This document shows positions 41,562 through 51,211 of a DNA stretch of 55,966 nt, one piece after another. The translations under genes were made by a program, and so were the position numbers. The DNA comes from Janthinobacterium sp. (GTDB lineage: Bacteria > Pseudomonadota > Gammaproteobacteria > Burkholderiales > Burkholderiaceae_D). Each line of letters begins with the position of its first letter. The stretch's first letter is position 1. The notes below the pieces were generated by a model, which saw only the letters and a list, made by a program, of their open reading frames with translations, was not told where the DNA came from and did no database searches. The DNA is taken from contig JANXSQ010000147.1 of assembly GCA_025356595.1 (NCBI GenBank), forward strand, positions 1 through 55,966, written 5' to 3'.

Positions 41562-41617
41562 GGAAGCCGTCACACTGGCTTGAGCACCCACCGCAACCGC
41601 CCGCCCCAAGGTCCTCC

Positions 41618-42997
41618 ATGAAACCGTCCGACTACGCCACGCCCCCGGCCGCGCACAACGCCGCCAACGCCGCCCGCATCGCCGCCGGGCGCCTGCTGCG
41701 CCAGCGCGCGCCGCGCTCGGCGCACGGCCGCTGGCGCGCCGCCGCCAAGGGCCGCGACGTGGTCGCCCTGCTGGAGGAATCGAACACCGGCCGCATCGCC
41801 GAGCTGCTGCCGATACGCTACGGGCGCATGCTCGCCTCGCCCTTCGCCTTCCTGCGCGGCGCCGCCGGCGTCATGGCCTTCGACCTGGCGGCGACGCCCG
41901 TCTCGGGCCTGCGCGTGCAAGCGGGCGGCGACTGCCATCTGATGAACTTCGGCGAATTCGGCACGCCCGAGCGCAACCTGATCTTCGACATCAACGACTT
42001 CGACGAAACCCTGGCCGGCCCCTGGGAATGGGACATCAAGCGCCTGGCCGCCAGCGTCATGGTGGCGGCGCGCTCGCGCCACTTCCCGGAGCGCAACTGC
42101 CAGGAACTGGTGCACGCCACCGTCGCCGCCTACCGCGACAAGATGGCCGAGTTCGCGCACATGAGCCCCCTGCAACGCTGGTACGCCCGCATCAACGCCC
42201 AGGACCTCGTCGAGCTGGGCCGCACCAGCGACATCCGCCGCGAGCGCGCCAGCCAGGCGGCCCAGGCGCGCGCCCAGACCAACGAACGCCTGCTGCACAA
42301 ATCGACCGTCGTCGTGGCCGGCCGGCGGCGCATTCAGGACAATCCGCCGCTGGTCTACCACCCGACCCGCGCGCCCGGCTTCGACAATGAAATGCGCGCC
42401 TTCTTCCAGCACTACCGGCACAGCCTGCAGAACGACCGCCGCCTGCTGCTCGACCAGTACGAACTGGTCGACGTGGCCATGAAGGTGGTCGGCGTGGGCA
42501 GCGTCGGCACGCGCTGCGCGGTGGCCCTGTTCATGGCCGACGGCTGCGATCCCCTCTTCCTGCAGTTCAAGGAGGCGCGCGCCTCGGTGCTCGAACCCTA
42601 CCACGGCAAGAGCCCCTACGAACAGGCCGGCCAGCGCATCGTCGAGGGGCAAAGGCTGATGCAATCGTCGAGCGACATCTTCCTCGGCTGGGCGCGCGAC
42701 GCCGACAGCGGCATCGACTATTACATCCGCCAGTTGCGCGACATGAAGAGCTCGATCGACATCGCCAGCATCGAACTGCCCGAACTGATCGACTACGCCG
42801 GCTTCTGCGCCTGGGCGCTGGCGCGCGCCCATGCCAAGTCCGGCCACCCGGCCTCCATCCTCGGCTACCTGGGCCAGAACGACGGCTTCGAGCGCGCCCT
42901 GGGCAACTTCGCCCGCGCCTACGCCGACCAGACCGAGGCCGACCACGCCGCGCTGAAAAGAGCCGTCGCCAGCGGTCGCCTGGCGGCCGCCATCTAA
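41618..42997 (+). CDS. DUF2252 family protein
   Basis: 459 residues, soluble. The family core is clear: GDCHLMNFGEFGTPERNLIF, DINDFDETLAGPWEWDIKRL and later FLQFKEARASVLEPY and YYIRQLRDMKSSID. The HxxNFG and DFDE stretches resemble the catalytic and metal-binding loops of kinase-fold phosphotransferases; whether it is an active kinase is not established. I chose ATG 41618 (AAGG upstream); a GTG at 41558 overlaps the MgtC stop and would add 20 residues. It lies three bases before the CYTH-CHAD gene, so both are probably translated together. Confidence 0.87.
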   Translation: MKPSDYATPPAAHNAANAARIAAGRLLRQRAPRSAHGRWRAAAKGRDVVALLEESNTGRIAELLPIRYGRMLASPFAFLRGAAGVMAFDLAATPVSGLRVQAGGDCHLMNFGEFGTPERNLIFDINDFDETLAGPWEWDIKRLAASVMVAARSRHFPERNCQELVHATVAAYRDKMAEFAHMSPLQRWYARINAQDLVELGRTSDIRRERASQAAQARAQTNERLLHKSTVVVAGRRRIQDNPPLVYHPTRAPGFDNEMRAFFQHYRHSLQNDRRLLLDQYELVDVAMKVVGVGSVGTRCAVALFMADGCDPLFLQFKEARASVLEPYHGKSPYEQAGQRIVEGQRLMQSSSDIFLGWARDADSGIDYYIRQLRDMKSSIDIASIELPELIDYAGFCAWALARAHAKSGHPASILGYLGQNDGFERALGNFARAYADQTEADHAALKRAVASGRLAAAI

Positions 42998-43000
42998 ATC

Positions 43001-44524
43001 ATGGAAATCGAACTCAAACTCAGCCTGGAGCCGGGCGCAGCCGACAAACTGCGCCGCCTGGCCCTGCTGCGCCGCCACGCCGGCGCCAAACCCAGCCGCG
43101 GCGAACTGCCGGCCATCTACTACGACACGCCGGACTTCTACCTGATGCGCCACGGCGCCGGCCTGCGCGTGCGCGCCGAGCGCGGCGTCTGGACGCAAAC
43201 GCTGAAGGCCGGCGGCAGCGTGCTGGCCGGCCTGCACCGGCGCCACGAATGGGAATGCGCGGTCGGCGACGAGCGCGCCGACCTGGCCGCGCTGCGCGCC
43301 GCCATGCGCGAGGCGCCGGCCTGGGCCGCCGTGCTGGCCGCGCCGGCCCTGCAGGAGCGTCTGCAGGCCCTGTTCACGGTGCGCGTGCGGCGCAGCACCT
43401 GGCTGCTGCACGTGGACGGGGCCGAGATCGAACTGGTGCTCGACGAAGGCACGCTGGAAGGCTGCGGGCAAAGCCAGCCGATCTGCGAGATCGAACTCGA
43501 ACTGCTGAGCGGACAACCCGGCCAGTTGTACGACTTCGCCCTGCAGCTGCTGCAACACCTGCCGCTGCGCCTGGACAACCGCAACAAGGCCGAACGCGGC
43601 TACGCCCTGTGCCTGCCGGCCCCCGGCGCGCCGGCGCCCGTCACGGCGCGCGCGCTGAGCCTGCAGCGCCAGGCCGGCGTCGGGGAAGGCCTGCAAGCCA
43701 TCCTCGGCAACTGCATCGCCCACATCCAGGGCAACGAAGCGGGCGTGCTCGACGGACGCGACCCTGAATGCCTGCACCAGATGCGCGTCGGCGTGCGGCG
43801 CCTGCGCTCGGCCCTGAAACTTTTCGCCCCGGTGGCGCCCTGCCCGCCCGAACTGCTCGCCGAACTGGACTGGCTGGGCGCCGCGCTGGGCGCCGCGCGC
43901 GACTGGGACGTGATGGCCACCTCGACCCTGGCCCTGCTGCCGGCCGACGCCAAGCCGGCCGCGCCGCTGTCGGAGATGGTGGCGGCGATGCGCGCCCGGC
44001 AACAGCGGCGCGTCGCCGACGCCCTGCGCTCGCCCCGCTACACCGGCCTGCTGCTGGCCTTTTGCGCCTGGCTGCCGGACGCCGGGCGCGAAGGGGAAGT
44101 CATGCTGGCCTCGCTGGACCAGACGCTGGCCGAGTTCGCCGACGCCACCCTGCGCGCGGCGCGGCGGCGTCTGCGCAAGCGCGGCCGCCGCATCGCCGAG
44201 GCGGATGCGCACGCGCTGCACCGCCTGCGCATCGCCGTCAAGAAAGCCCGCTACACGGCGCAATTCTTCGCCTCACTGTACCGCGCCAAGCCGGGCAAGG
44301 CCTACGCCGCCGCGCTGGGCGCGCTGCAGGACGAACTGGGTTGGCGCAACGACGTCGACGTGGCCGACCGCCTGCTGCAACAATTGCCGCAGGACGGAGC
44401 GGAACAAAGCGCCGCCGTCGCCTTCGCCCGCGGCTACCTGCTGGCGCGCCTGGCGGCCCAGCCCGACAAGCTGCGCCGCGCCTGGCGCGCGCTGCGCGAC
44501 CTGCCGCTGCCGTCCGCCGCCTGA
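43001..44524 (+). CDS. CYTH-CHAD domain protein (inorganic triphosphatase-like)
   Basis: 507 residues. The N-terminal CYTH domain (about 1-200) starts MEIELKLSL with the ExExK signature and has YYDTPDFYLMRHGAGLRVR, the tunnel-lining charged residues of triphosphatases such as YgiF. The C-terminal CHAD domain (about 225-500) contains HQMRVGVRRLRSALKLF and HRLRIAVKKARYTAQFF, basic histidine-rich helices that bind polyphosphate in characterised members. It probably cleaves inorganic triphosphate and binds polyphosphate. Last gene of the tight run that begins with the porin. Confidence 0.92.
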   Translation: MEIELKLSLEPGAADKLRRLALLRRHAGAKPSRGELPAIYYDTPDFYLMRHGAGLRVRAERGVWTQTLKAGGSVLAGLHRRHEWECAVGDERADLAALRAAMREAPAWAAVLAAPALQERLQALFTVRVRRSTWLLHVDGAEIELVLDEGTLEGCGQSQPICEIELELLSGQPGQLYDFALQLLQHLPLRLDNRNKAERGYALCLPAPGAPAPVTARALSLQRQAGVGEGLQAILGNCIAHIQGNEAGVLDGRDPECLHQMRVGVRRLRSALKLFAPVAPCPPELLAELDWLGAALGAARDWDVMATSTLALLPADAKPAAPLSEMVAAMRARQQRRVADALRSPRYTGLLLAFCAWLPDAGREGEVMLASLDQTLAEFADATLRAARRRLRKRGRRIAEADAHALHRLRIAVKKARYTAQFFASLYRAKPGKAYAAALGALQDELGWRNDVDVADRLLQQLPQDGAEQSAAVAFARGYLLARLAAQPDKLRRAWRALRDLPLPSAA

Positions 44525-44750
44525 CAGGCGCAAGCGCGGCGCCACCCGCGCCGCCATCGTGGCCGTGCGCCGCGCGCCGGCCCGTTACCCCATGTAAGCA
44601 ATTGCAAGCATGGCTGAGCTGGATAGAGGGCGACGCTAGAATGAAGCCCCTTTACCGAATTCATCACGATCCGTCCCCCGCCGGGGCCGCCCCGCGCGGC
44701 GCAGTCCGGCAGCGACACGCTCGCGGGGCAGGCAGATCAAAGGAGCGCAC
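44525..44750. other. Intergenic region before the hemerythrin-like gene
   Basis: 226 bases following the CYTH-CHAD gene. A TAGAAT (44637-44642) could be a -10 box, but no -35 element at normal distance was found. No terminator is visible, so readthrough from the operon is possible. Confidence 0.35.
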
Positions 44751-45284
44751 TTGCTAATCACCACCTACGTCTTGCTGACCCTGTCGGTCGAGCAAAAGAA
44801 AGAACGCAGCTTCATCGCCCACATCCGCAACTATCTGCTGGCGAACGCCGGCAAGCAACAGGAAATCGACCCCGCCCACCTGCAAGCCCGGCTCGACGAA
44901 CTGGCCGGTTTCGCCGAAACGCGCCACCGCCACAAACTCGAACGCTGCCTGATGCCGGCCGTGCGCCTGGCCAGCGCGGAAGCGAGCCCCCTGCTGGCCG
45001 ACCTGGAACTGCTCGGCCGCACGGGCGGCAACATGCTGCGCTCGGTGCGCCGGCGCCTGCACCAGGCCTTCGCCGAGGGCGGCGAACAAATCCAGATGCT
45101 CTGCCGCACGCTGGAACGCTATTGCCAGAACCTGCTGGAACGGCTGGCCAAGGAAGAACAGGAATTGCTGCCGCTGGCGCGCCGCGTCATCTCGAACGAA
45201 CAATGGTTCGCCATCGGCGCCATGTTCCTCTCGCACGACGCCGGCGACGCCGAGCGCCAGCGCCTGCGTTTGCGGGTGGAGTAG
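44751..45284 (+). CDS. Hemerythrin-like helical protein with TTG start
   Basis: 177 residues, all predicted helix. The start is a TTG: AAAGGAG lies six bases before it and no in-frame ATG fits. The C-terminal stretch YCQNLLERLAKEEQELLPLARRVISNEQWFAI resembles the final helices of bacterial hemerythrin-like proteins, where the equivalent of KEEQELLP is usually HxxxEE. The iron-binding histidines are mostly missing, so it is either a degenerate hemerythrin or an unrelated four-helix protein. Function not assigned. It may be co-expressed with the preceding operon. Confidence 0.65.
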   Translation: MLITTYVLLTLSVEQKKERSFIAHIRNYLLANAGKQQEIDPAHLQARLDELAGFAETRHRHKLERCLMPAVRLASAEASPLLADLELLGRTGGNMLRSVRRRLHQAFAEGGEQIQMLCRTLERYCQNLLERLAKEEQELLPLARRVISNEQWFAIGAMFLSHDAGDAERQRLRLRVE

Positions 45285-45439
45285 GCGCCTCGACCCGCGC
45301 GCCACGGCAAGCATGTTCCGCGCAAAAAATTCGTTTCCTGGACGGCCGCTTACACCCCTTGCAGGCCTTGCTTATCCGGCATGCCAGCCGTTCAAGCCAG
45401 AAGCGGCCCCCGGCAACTCATGTCGGGGGAGAAACTCCC

Positions 45440-45829
45440 CTATTTCCGGGCAGACTGCTTGAGCCGGGTCGTGAGCAGCTCGTACTTCTGCTCCGAGGTA
45501 TCCGCCAACGCCGCATCGCGCGACGACGGAGTATCGTCATATGGGACAGGTTCGGCGAACTGGCGAGCTGTCAGATCCCACTTCCTTCCATCGATCAGAT
45601 TATAGAAGTGCGTTCCGCCGGATGTTTTGGTGGTAAGAATCTCACCACCGAAATAATCTTGCACGACAAGAGAAGTAATGCTGCAATGATTCTGCGCAGG
45701 ATTTGCTTCTGACCAGGCATCCGTTGGACTTGAAGTGTCGCCGGACCATACCCGGGAAATCGACCTGTAAAGATCGAGTGGAGTGGCAAACGTATTCGAT
45801 GCGACAGTCATCTTAATCTCTTGGTTCAT
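45440..45829 (-). CDS. YunG-like protein
   Basis: 129 residues, soluble. It resembles the YunG family: SRVWSGDTSSPTDAW, then NPAQNHCSITSLVVQDYFGGEI, GGTHFYNLIDGRKWDLTARQF. The conserved Cys, His and Asp spacing recalls a cysteine-protease or transglutaminase-like arrangement, but no activity is known for this family. The gene is more AT-rich than its neighbours and stands alone. The ATG at 45829 is preceded by GGGA; an ATG six codons later is an alternative. Confidence 0.75.
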   Translation of the reverse strand: MNQEIKMTVASNTFATPLDLYRSISRVWSGDTSSPTDAWSEANPAQNHCSITSLVVQDYFGGEILTTKTSGGTHFYNLIDGRKWDLTARQFAEPVPYDDTPSSRDAALADTSEQKYELLTTRLKQSARK

Positions 45830-46022
45830 TGCAAAAAATCCCTATTCCAGATCGCTTAATAGCGCGTTTGGTCTCGCGACCGGCCGGAGTTGGCCGTTTG
45901 CTGCCGGTCTCCAATATGCCACAAGTGTAGTCCAATGAACGGAGCTTTTCTGGAGCACCGTTGGCGCCATGCGCCGGAGTCGGCCGGCGCGGCGCGCGGC
46001 ATCAGGTTCGAATGCGCCTGAA
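45830..46022. other. Intergenic region
   Basis: 193 bases between the YunG-like start and the GGDEF-EAL stop. It should contain the YunG-like promoter. GC-rich short repeats around 45880-45910 could fold but have no T run. No gene seen. Confidence 0.4.
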
Positions 46023-49000
46023 TCATCTGAGCAATGCCAACAAGGCATCCGCCGGCACTGCTTTGCTGTAATAAAATCCCTGGCCTTCATGGCAGCCATG
46101 CGCCAACAGGAACTGGGCCTGTTGCAACGTTTCCACGCCTTCGGCAATGACCTCCAGGTGCAGGCTGGCGGCCATCGCGATGATGGCCGTGACCAGCGCC
46201 GTGTCGTTCGGGTCTTTGCCGATATCACGCACAAACGACTGGTCAATCTTGAGCGCGTGCACCGGGAATCGTTGTAGGTAAGCCAGGCTCGAATAGCCAG
46301 TGCCAAAGTCGTCCACTGTCAGCTGTATTCCCATGCAGCTAAGCCGGGTCAGCTTGGCAAGATTGAAATCGCTGCGCTGCAGCAGGATGCTTTCAGTGAT
46401 CTCCAGCTCGAGAGCGGTGGCGGGAATTCCCGTCTCAACCAGGATCTGCGCGACCAGACTGCAGAAGCCGGCTTGTTCCAGCTGCCGGGGCGACAGGTTG
46501 ACCGCCATTTTCAACTCCGGGTAGCCCGCATCGTGCCAGATCTTCAACTGCCGGCAAGCCTGGCGCAGCGCCCATTCGCCGATCGGCACGATCAGCCCGG
46601 ACTCTTCCGCGTTCGCAATGAATGCGCCGCAGGAAATCGCCGGTTTCCCCGGCGGCTGCCACCGCAGCAGCGCTTCGGTTGAAAATGTCATGCCGCTTTC
46701 CATGTCCACCTGCGGCTGGTAATGCAAGACGAATTCGTTCTGCGCCAATGCCTGCCGCAAGCGGGTGCTCACGTCAAGGCGCTGCTGCGCCGCCTGGTTG
46801 AGCGCGGGGGTGAAGAACTGGAAATTGCCGCGTCCCATTTCCTTGGCATGGTACATCGCCGTATCCGCAGTGCGCATCAGCGTTTCCACGTCGCTGCCGT
46901 CGTCGGGGTACAGGCTGATGCCGATGCTGCCGCTGAGGTGCAGCTCGTGCCTCTCGACGATGAAGGGCTGCGCCAGGGTATCGAGCGCCTTTTGCGCCAC
47001 CCGTGCGGCGTCGCTGCTGTCGCCCAGCAAGGGCAGGCTGAGGACGAATTCGTCGCCGCCCAGCCGGGCCACGCTGTCGCCTTCGCGCAAACATTTTTGG
47101 AGGCGCACTGAGGCCATTTGCAACACCGCATCGCCAATGTGGTGTCCCAGCGAGTCGTTAATATTCTTGAAGTGGTCCAGGTCGATGAACAGTGTCGCCA
47201 CCCGGCGCTGAGTGCGGTGCGCATGCGCAATGGCCTGATGCAAGCGGTCCTGCAGCAGAACGCGATTGGGCAATCCGGTCAAGGCGTCATGGTCGGCCAT
47301 ATGGCGGACCCGCTCTTCGGCCTGCTTGCGCGCGCTGAGGTCAAGCACGAAACTGACGCCCTGTTCGCACGATCCTTCGAACATGGCGCGGCCGACCAGA
47401 ACGGGGATGCGTTGGCCATCCTTGCGAATGAATTCCTTTTCAAAGGGCGTGCACGAGCCGGTTTTCATGAGTTCTTCATAGGACCGCTCATCGACCGCAT
47501 GGTATTCCGGCGGCGTCATGTCTTTCCATCGGATGTTGCCCAATAAAAGATCTTCCCTTGAATAAGCGGAAAGCTGTAGAAAAGCGTCGTTCGCATCAAT
47601 GATGCTGCCGGCGGTATTCCAGAACATCACGCCGATGATGTTGGCTTCCATCAGACGCCGAATCCGTGCCTCCTTCTCGCGCAACGCCTCCCCGGCGCGC
47701 TTGCGCTCACTGATGTCGCGGATGAAACCGGCAAACAAGGTGCTTCCTCCTGACGCAATATGGCTAAAAGAAATTTCCACAGGGAATTCGTGACCGTCAC
47801 GATGTAATGCAATGATCTCCGTATGACGCCAGTCCAGCTTCTTGACGCCGGTCTCCAGATACCGCCGAAGTCCTTGGGCATGGGCCTGGCGCAGACGCTC
47901 CGGTTGCAGCATCGCCACCTGCTGTCCTATCAGCGTCTCGGGGGAATAGCCGAAGACTTCCACCACGGAAGGGTTGGCAAATCGAATCACGTTTTCCTGG
48001 TCCAGCATGATGACCGCATCGGTGGTGGTTTCCCAGAGCAGCCGGTATTTTTGCTCGCTCTCCCGCAACGCTTCCTCGGCGCGCTTGCGCTCGCTGATGT
48101 CGCGCGCAATCGCCGAGGCGCCAGTCACCATGCCCCCGCAGTCGCGGATCGGGGAGATGGTGAGCGACACATCGATGCGACGTCCGTCCTTACGCACCCC
48201 GACGGTTTCGAAGTGTTCGACCCGCTCGCCTCGCCGCAGGCGCTCCAGAATTTCTGGCGTCTCGTCGGCCAACTCGGGCGGGGCCAGGATCGAAATCGGT
48301 CGGCCCAGCATCTCGCTGGCACTGTAGCCGTACATGCGCTCGGCGCCGGCGTTCCAGCTGACCATGGTGCCGTCTAGCGTTTTGCCGATGATGGCGTCGC
48401 CGGAAGAGGTGACGATGGCAGCCAGCTGCAGTGCGACCCGCTCGGCCTGGCGTGTGCGCTCCAGGTCGTTCGTGCGTTGGGCGGCCATTTGCTCGAACAA
48501 CATGGCGTGGCCGCTTGTCACGAGCAGGAAGGCGCCGAGCAAGCCCGTAAACGCCATCCCGCCGGCAAGCACGGACCAGGCAAGCGGAGTATGCAGGGCA
48601 GCAAAAAACGGTTCCTTGCCGCCGGTAAAAACGCCAAGAATCACCGCAAATGCCAGACAAATAGGGATTGCCACCGTTTTGCGCCGGCGCCGCCAGATAG
48701 CGTGCGGCCGCCCGAACCACGTCAGTACCAGCGGCGTTGCGACCAGTACGCCAATTGCGTCCCCGATCCACCAGATCCACCAGTTGAAGGTGGAGTTACT
48801 TTCCGGCAACTTACCGGCAAGTAGCAGCGTTGTCACGCCCACGCTGGCACCGATCACGCAACTGGCCGGCCCGCCCAGACCGAGAAACTTGATGACATCC
48901 TGTACGCGGTCCAGCGGCGTCGGGAAGCCCACGAAACGGCGAATCAAGATCGCGCCAGCGATGGCCTGGAGGGTGTCGCCGGCGCCAAGACCGGCTGGCA

Positions 49001-49262
49001 AGAGCAGCGATTTCACGAGCAAGGCGGTGCTGCTGGCATCGAATGAGATGGCAACATTGGCAAGAAACGAGCCCAGCCAGATGCCGGGTGCCACGCGTTT
49101 GCCGAAGATGAGGACTGCGGCAAGCGCAATTCCGGCGGCAGGCCAGATGGGTGCGGCATATCCGGGCGGGAGGGCCAGCAGCAAACCGAATTGGGCGGCA
49201 ATGTAATAGATAAGGGCGAGAACGAGGATCTCACCGCTCCGGCGGATCATCTGACTCTGCAT
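46023..49262 (-). CDS. MASE1-PAS-GGDEF-EAL cyclic-di-GMP signalling protein
   Basis: 1079 residues. An N-terminal MASE1-type membrane sensor (about 10-255, eight hydrophobic segments) is followed by three PAS domains (about 280-392, 405-520, 535-645), GGDEF (about 655-815) and EAL (about 835-1075). The cyclase motif GGDEF is intact at 735-739, with an inhibitory I-site RxxD (REGD, 726-729) five residues before it. The phosphodiesterase motif EAL is intact at 863-865 with ELEITES and [11 protein letters not shown]. It could therefore make and break cyclic-di-GMP. The start has a GAGGTAAAAC site. Composition is less GC-rich than nearby metabolic genes. Input signal unknown. Confidence 0.95.
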   Translation of the reverse strand: MQSQMIRRSGEILVLALIYYIAAQFGLLLALPPGYAAPIWPAAGIALAAVLIFGKRVAPGIWLGSFLANVAISFDASSTALLVKSLLLPAGLGAGDTLQAIAGAILIRRFVGFPTPLDRVQDVIKFLGLGGPASCVIGASVGVTTLLLAGKLPESNSTFNWWIWWIGDAIGVLVATPLVLTWFGRPHAIWRRRRKTVAIPICLAFAVILGVFTGGKEPFFAALHTPLAWSVLAGGMAFTGLLGAFLLVTSGHAMLFEQMAAQRTNDLERTRQAERVALQLAAIVTSSGDAIIGKTLDGTMVSWNAGAERMYGYSASEMLGRPISILAPPELADETPEILERLRRGERVEHFETVGVRKDGRRIDVSLTISPIRDCGGMVTGASAIARDISERKRAEEALRESEQKYRLLWETTTDAVIMLDQENVIRFANPSVVEVFGYSPETLIGQQVAMLQPERLRQAHAQGLRRYLETGVKKLDWRHTEIIALHRDGHEFPVEISFSHIASGGSTLFAGFIRDISERKRAGEALREKEARIRRLMEANIIGVMFWNTAGSIIDANDAFLQLSAYSREDLLLGNIRWKDMTPPEYHAVDERSYEELMKTGSCTPFEKEFIRKDGQRIPVLVGRAMFEGSCEQGVSFVLDLSARKQAEERVRHMADHDALTGLPNRVLLQDRLHQAIAHAHRTQRRVATLFIDLDHFKNINDSLGHHIGDAVLQMASVRLQKCLREGDSVARLGGDEFVLSLPLLGDSSDAARVAQKALDTLAQPFIVERHELHLSGSIGISLYPDDGSDVETLMRTADTAMYHAKEMGRGNFQFFTPALNQAAQQRLDVSTRLRQALAQNEFVLHYQPQVDMESGMTFSTEALLRWQPPGKPAISCGAFIANAEESGLIVPIGEWALRQACRQLKIWHDAGYPELKMAVNLSPRQLEQAGFCSLVAQILVETGIPATALELEITESILLQRSDFNLAKLTRLSCMGIQLTVDDFGTGYSSLAYLQRFPVHALKIDQSFVRDIGKDPNDTALVTAIIAMAASLHLEVIAEGVETLQQAQFLLAHGCHEGQGFYYSKAVPADALLALLR

Positions 49263-49731
49263 GTTTTACCTCACCGAATGAGGCCTCCGAAAGTACGGAG
49301 TGGAAGAAGGCGCGGAAAAGCGCTCAACTCTCTAGTGTGTCACACGCCAACAAAAGTATCCGAGTCACTCGTGTTTGAAACCTTGTCTCACAGATAGTAA
49401 GACACAATTTTGCGACGAAAAGTTCTTGGAGGTCGAGGACCGGAATGGTGCAGATTGGCGATCGACGCCGATGAGTAATCCACGATTGCCCGAGCTGACT
49501 GCGGCGTTGAAATGGCCAGTGCTCGATTTTCACAAAACGCGGTCCAACAAACCGGTTCCAGGAACGGCGGCGCGCGGTGACTCTTGGCGCATTTCAGTCG
49601 CAATTATTGCTGGTTTTCGCCGATGGAATGCGGGTCGCTCCCGTCAAATGCCGCTCGCTACAGGTACTGCTTGCTTCGCGGTCAGAACGCGCTATAGTCA
49701 AGGTATAGTCCGGTATCGGAGAGTTACCATC
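49263..49731. other. Intergenic region with possible AbiEii remnant
   Basis: 469 bases between divergent genes. A minus-strand frame (49324-49533) reads IPVLDLQELFVAKLCL, which resembles the motif near the end of AbiEii-type nucleotidyltransferases, then stops; it is short and degenerate. On the plus strand TATAGTC occurs twice (49693-49699 and 49704-49710), 11 bases apart, in front of the next gene and may include its -10 box. Confidence 0.35.
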
Positions 49732-50196
49732 ATGAGCAGCAGCATCGCCCCCCTCGCCAGCAGCATCCCCGGCATTGCGCCCGTCGCCGCGCCGCGCCCG
49801 CCGGCCAATCTGGCCGCGCTGGCCGTCGATCTGGCCGGCGAATCGAGCGTGGTGTCGCTGCTGGGCGGCGCCGGCAATCAGGTGCAGCTCTACGACGCCC
49901 AAGGGCTGCTGAACTCCTTCAGACAGGCCGGCGCGACGCCGTCGCCCGCCGTCGTACCCCCGGCCGGCAGCGACACGCAAACGAGCGCGCGGGATAGTCT
50001 GGATCAGGCGATTCTCGGCGCCCCGGCGGCCGGCAGCGCCGTCGCTTCCGGCGAATACAGCGGCACGGGCGGCGTACCCAACCTGCCTTCCGGCGGCACC
50101 CCGACCGACTGGGCCGGCATCCTGAAGAACGATCCCGGCGCGGCCGGCGCGGTCATCGCCGACTCCTTCGCCCAAGGCATACTCGCCACCCTGTAG
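49732..50196 (+). CDS. Hypothetical Ala/Gly/Pro-rich protein
   Basis: 154 residues. I do not recognise the family. It is low in complexity with many Ala, Gly, Pro and Ser residues: an N-terminal SSSIAPLASSIPGIAPVAAP, a possible helix AALAVDLAGESSVVSLLGGA, and a C-terminal GAAGAVIADSFAQGILATL. There is no signal peptide or membrane segment. The start is supported by GGAGAG seven bases upstream and TATAGT-like boxes. Codon use is as GC-rich as the true genes around it, and no other frame is as good. Confidence 0.7.
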   Translation: MSSSIAPLASSIPGIAPVAAPRPPANLAALAVDLAGESSVVSLLGGAGNQVQLYDAQGLLNSFRQAGATPSPAVVPPAGSDTQTSARDSLDQAILGAPAAGSAVASGEYSGTGGVPNLPSGGTPTDWAGILKNDPGAAGAVIADSFAQGILATL

Positions 50197-50227
50197 AACT
50201 GCCAAAAGCAAGCGCGACGCGCCGCGT

Positions 50228-51211
50228 TCAGGCCGTCGGCTTGAATTCGTCCGTAGCCAGCATGACCCCGGTCCCGGCGACCGCGCACGGCGCGGCCTTC
50301 GGCAAGGCGATGGCGACGCCGCGCAAGGCGTCCAGGCACTGGCGCGTGGCGTCGAAGATACTCTGCTGCAGCGCCGCCCGCTTCTTCGCCTCGGAGCGTT
50401 TTTTCGACGGCACGCTGTCGAAATCGACCGGCAAAATCCCGCTGCACGACAGCGCGAAATCGCCGTCCGCCCTTTCGCTGGCCTGCATCTCGCGCCACAT
50501 ATCGTCGTAGTCGGCCAGGATGCGGCGGCGCCGCTGCCAGTTGATGGCGACGCGGTTTCGATTGCTGACGAGGATGGTCCCGGCGCAAGCGAAGTAAGCA
50601 CCGATATCGCGCACCACGGCCACCAGCAGATTCTTCGGCCGGCAGCCGTGCAGATTGCGCGTGGCTTGCTTGATCCACTGCGCGCCGTGCTCCGAGCGTA
50701 TGCCCTGCAGCGAGCCGATCTTGATGTAGCGGCGGCCGTGTTCCTGCGCCAGCGTGAAGCTGACCGAATACAGGGCGACGCCGTCGGCCACCAGCTTCAG
50801 GCACAGTTCGCCCTCGCGGTGGCCGTCGTTGATCGCCGACAGATGCAGACTGTACTGCGACTCGTCCTTGCCTTGCACGGTCGCCAGCGCCAGCGGCCGG
50901 CGCGCCGCCGCCTCCAGGATGGGCCGCGCGCCGGCGTCGAACAACAAACCGTAATGGCCGATCAGGAGATCGACGCGCGCGCCGCAGGCGAGGCGGTTCG
51001 ACAGGTAGGGGCGATAGATTTTATACAGCAGGCGCGGATTGGCCCGCGCCAGCCCTGCCATGCCCGGATGGCTGTGCAGGAAACGCAACCAGCGCGCCGT
51101 CTGTCTGGGGAACAGCAGCGTCCCCAGGCCGACCTTGAGCTTGTCCTTGGCCTTCTTTTGCGCCAGGAAGGCCGTCGAGACGACCGGCCAGTGCGTCAAC
51201 AAATACATCAT
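50228..51211 (-). CDS. VirK/YbjX (DUF535) family protein
   Basis: 327 residues. Family features include LLYKIYRPYLSNRL, LIGHYGLLFD, YSVSFTLAQEHGRRYIKIGS and the basic NWQRRRRILADYDDMWREM. VirK and YbjX are linked to envelope integrity and resistance to antimicrobial peptides in enterics, with no known enzyme activity. The start codon overlaps the stop of the metal pump gene (ATGA), so it is translationally coupled to czcA. An adjacent in-frame ATG follows immediately. Coupling to a metal efflux operon is unusual. Confidence 0.88.
   Translation of the reverse strand: MMYLLTHWPVVSTAFLAQKKAKDKLKVGLGTLLFPRQTARWLRFLHSHPGMAGLARANPRLLYKIYRPYLSNRLACGARVDLLIGHYGLLFDAGARPILEAAARRPLALATVQGKDESQYSLHLSAINDGHREGELCLKLVADGVALYSVSFTLAQEHGRRYIKIGSLQGIRSEHGAQWIKQATRNLHGCRPKNLLVAVVRDIGAYFACAGTILVSNRNRVAINWQRRRRILADYDDMWREMQASERADGDFALSCSGILPVDFDSVPSKKRSEAKKRAALQQSIFDATRQCLDALRGVAIALPKAAPCAVAGTGVMLATDEFKPTA

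Noticed and set aside
41570-44263. 897-codon minus-strand frame opposite DUF2252 and CYTH-CHAD
   Set aside because: It spans two real genes in antisense and shows only shadow composition.
45426-45440. GGGGAG-AAA-CTCCCC hairpin as terminator
   Set aside because: The stem is short, only a weak T stretch follows on the plus strand and it overlaps the YunG-like stop codon; evidence is too thin for a call.
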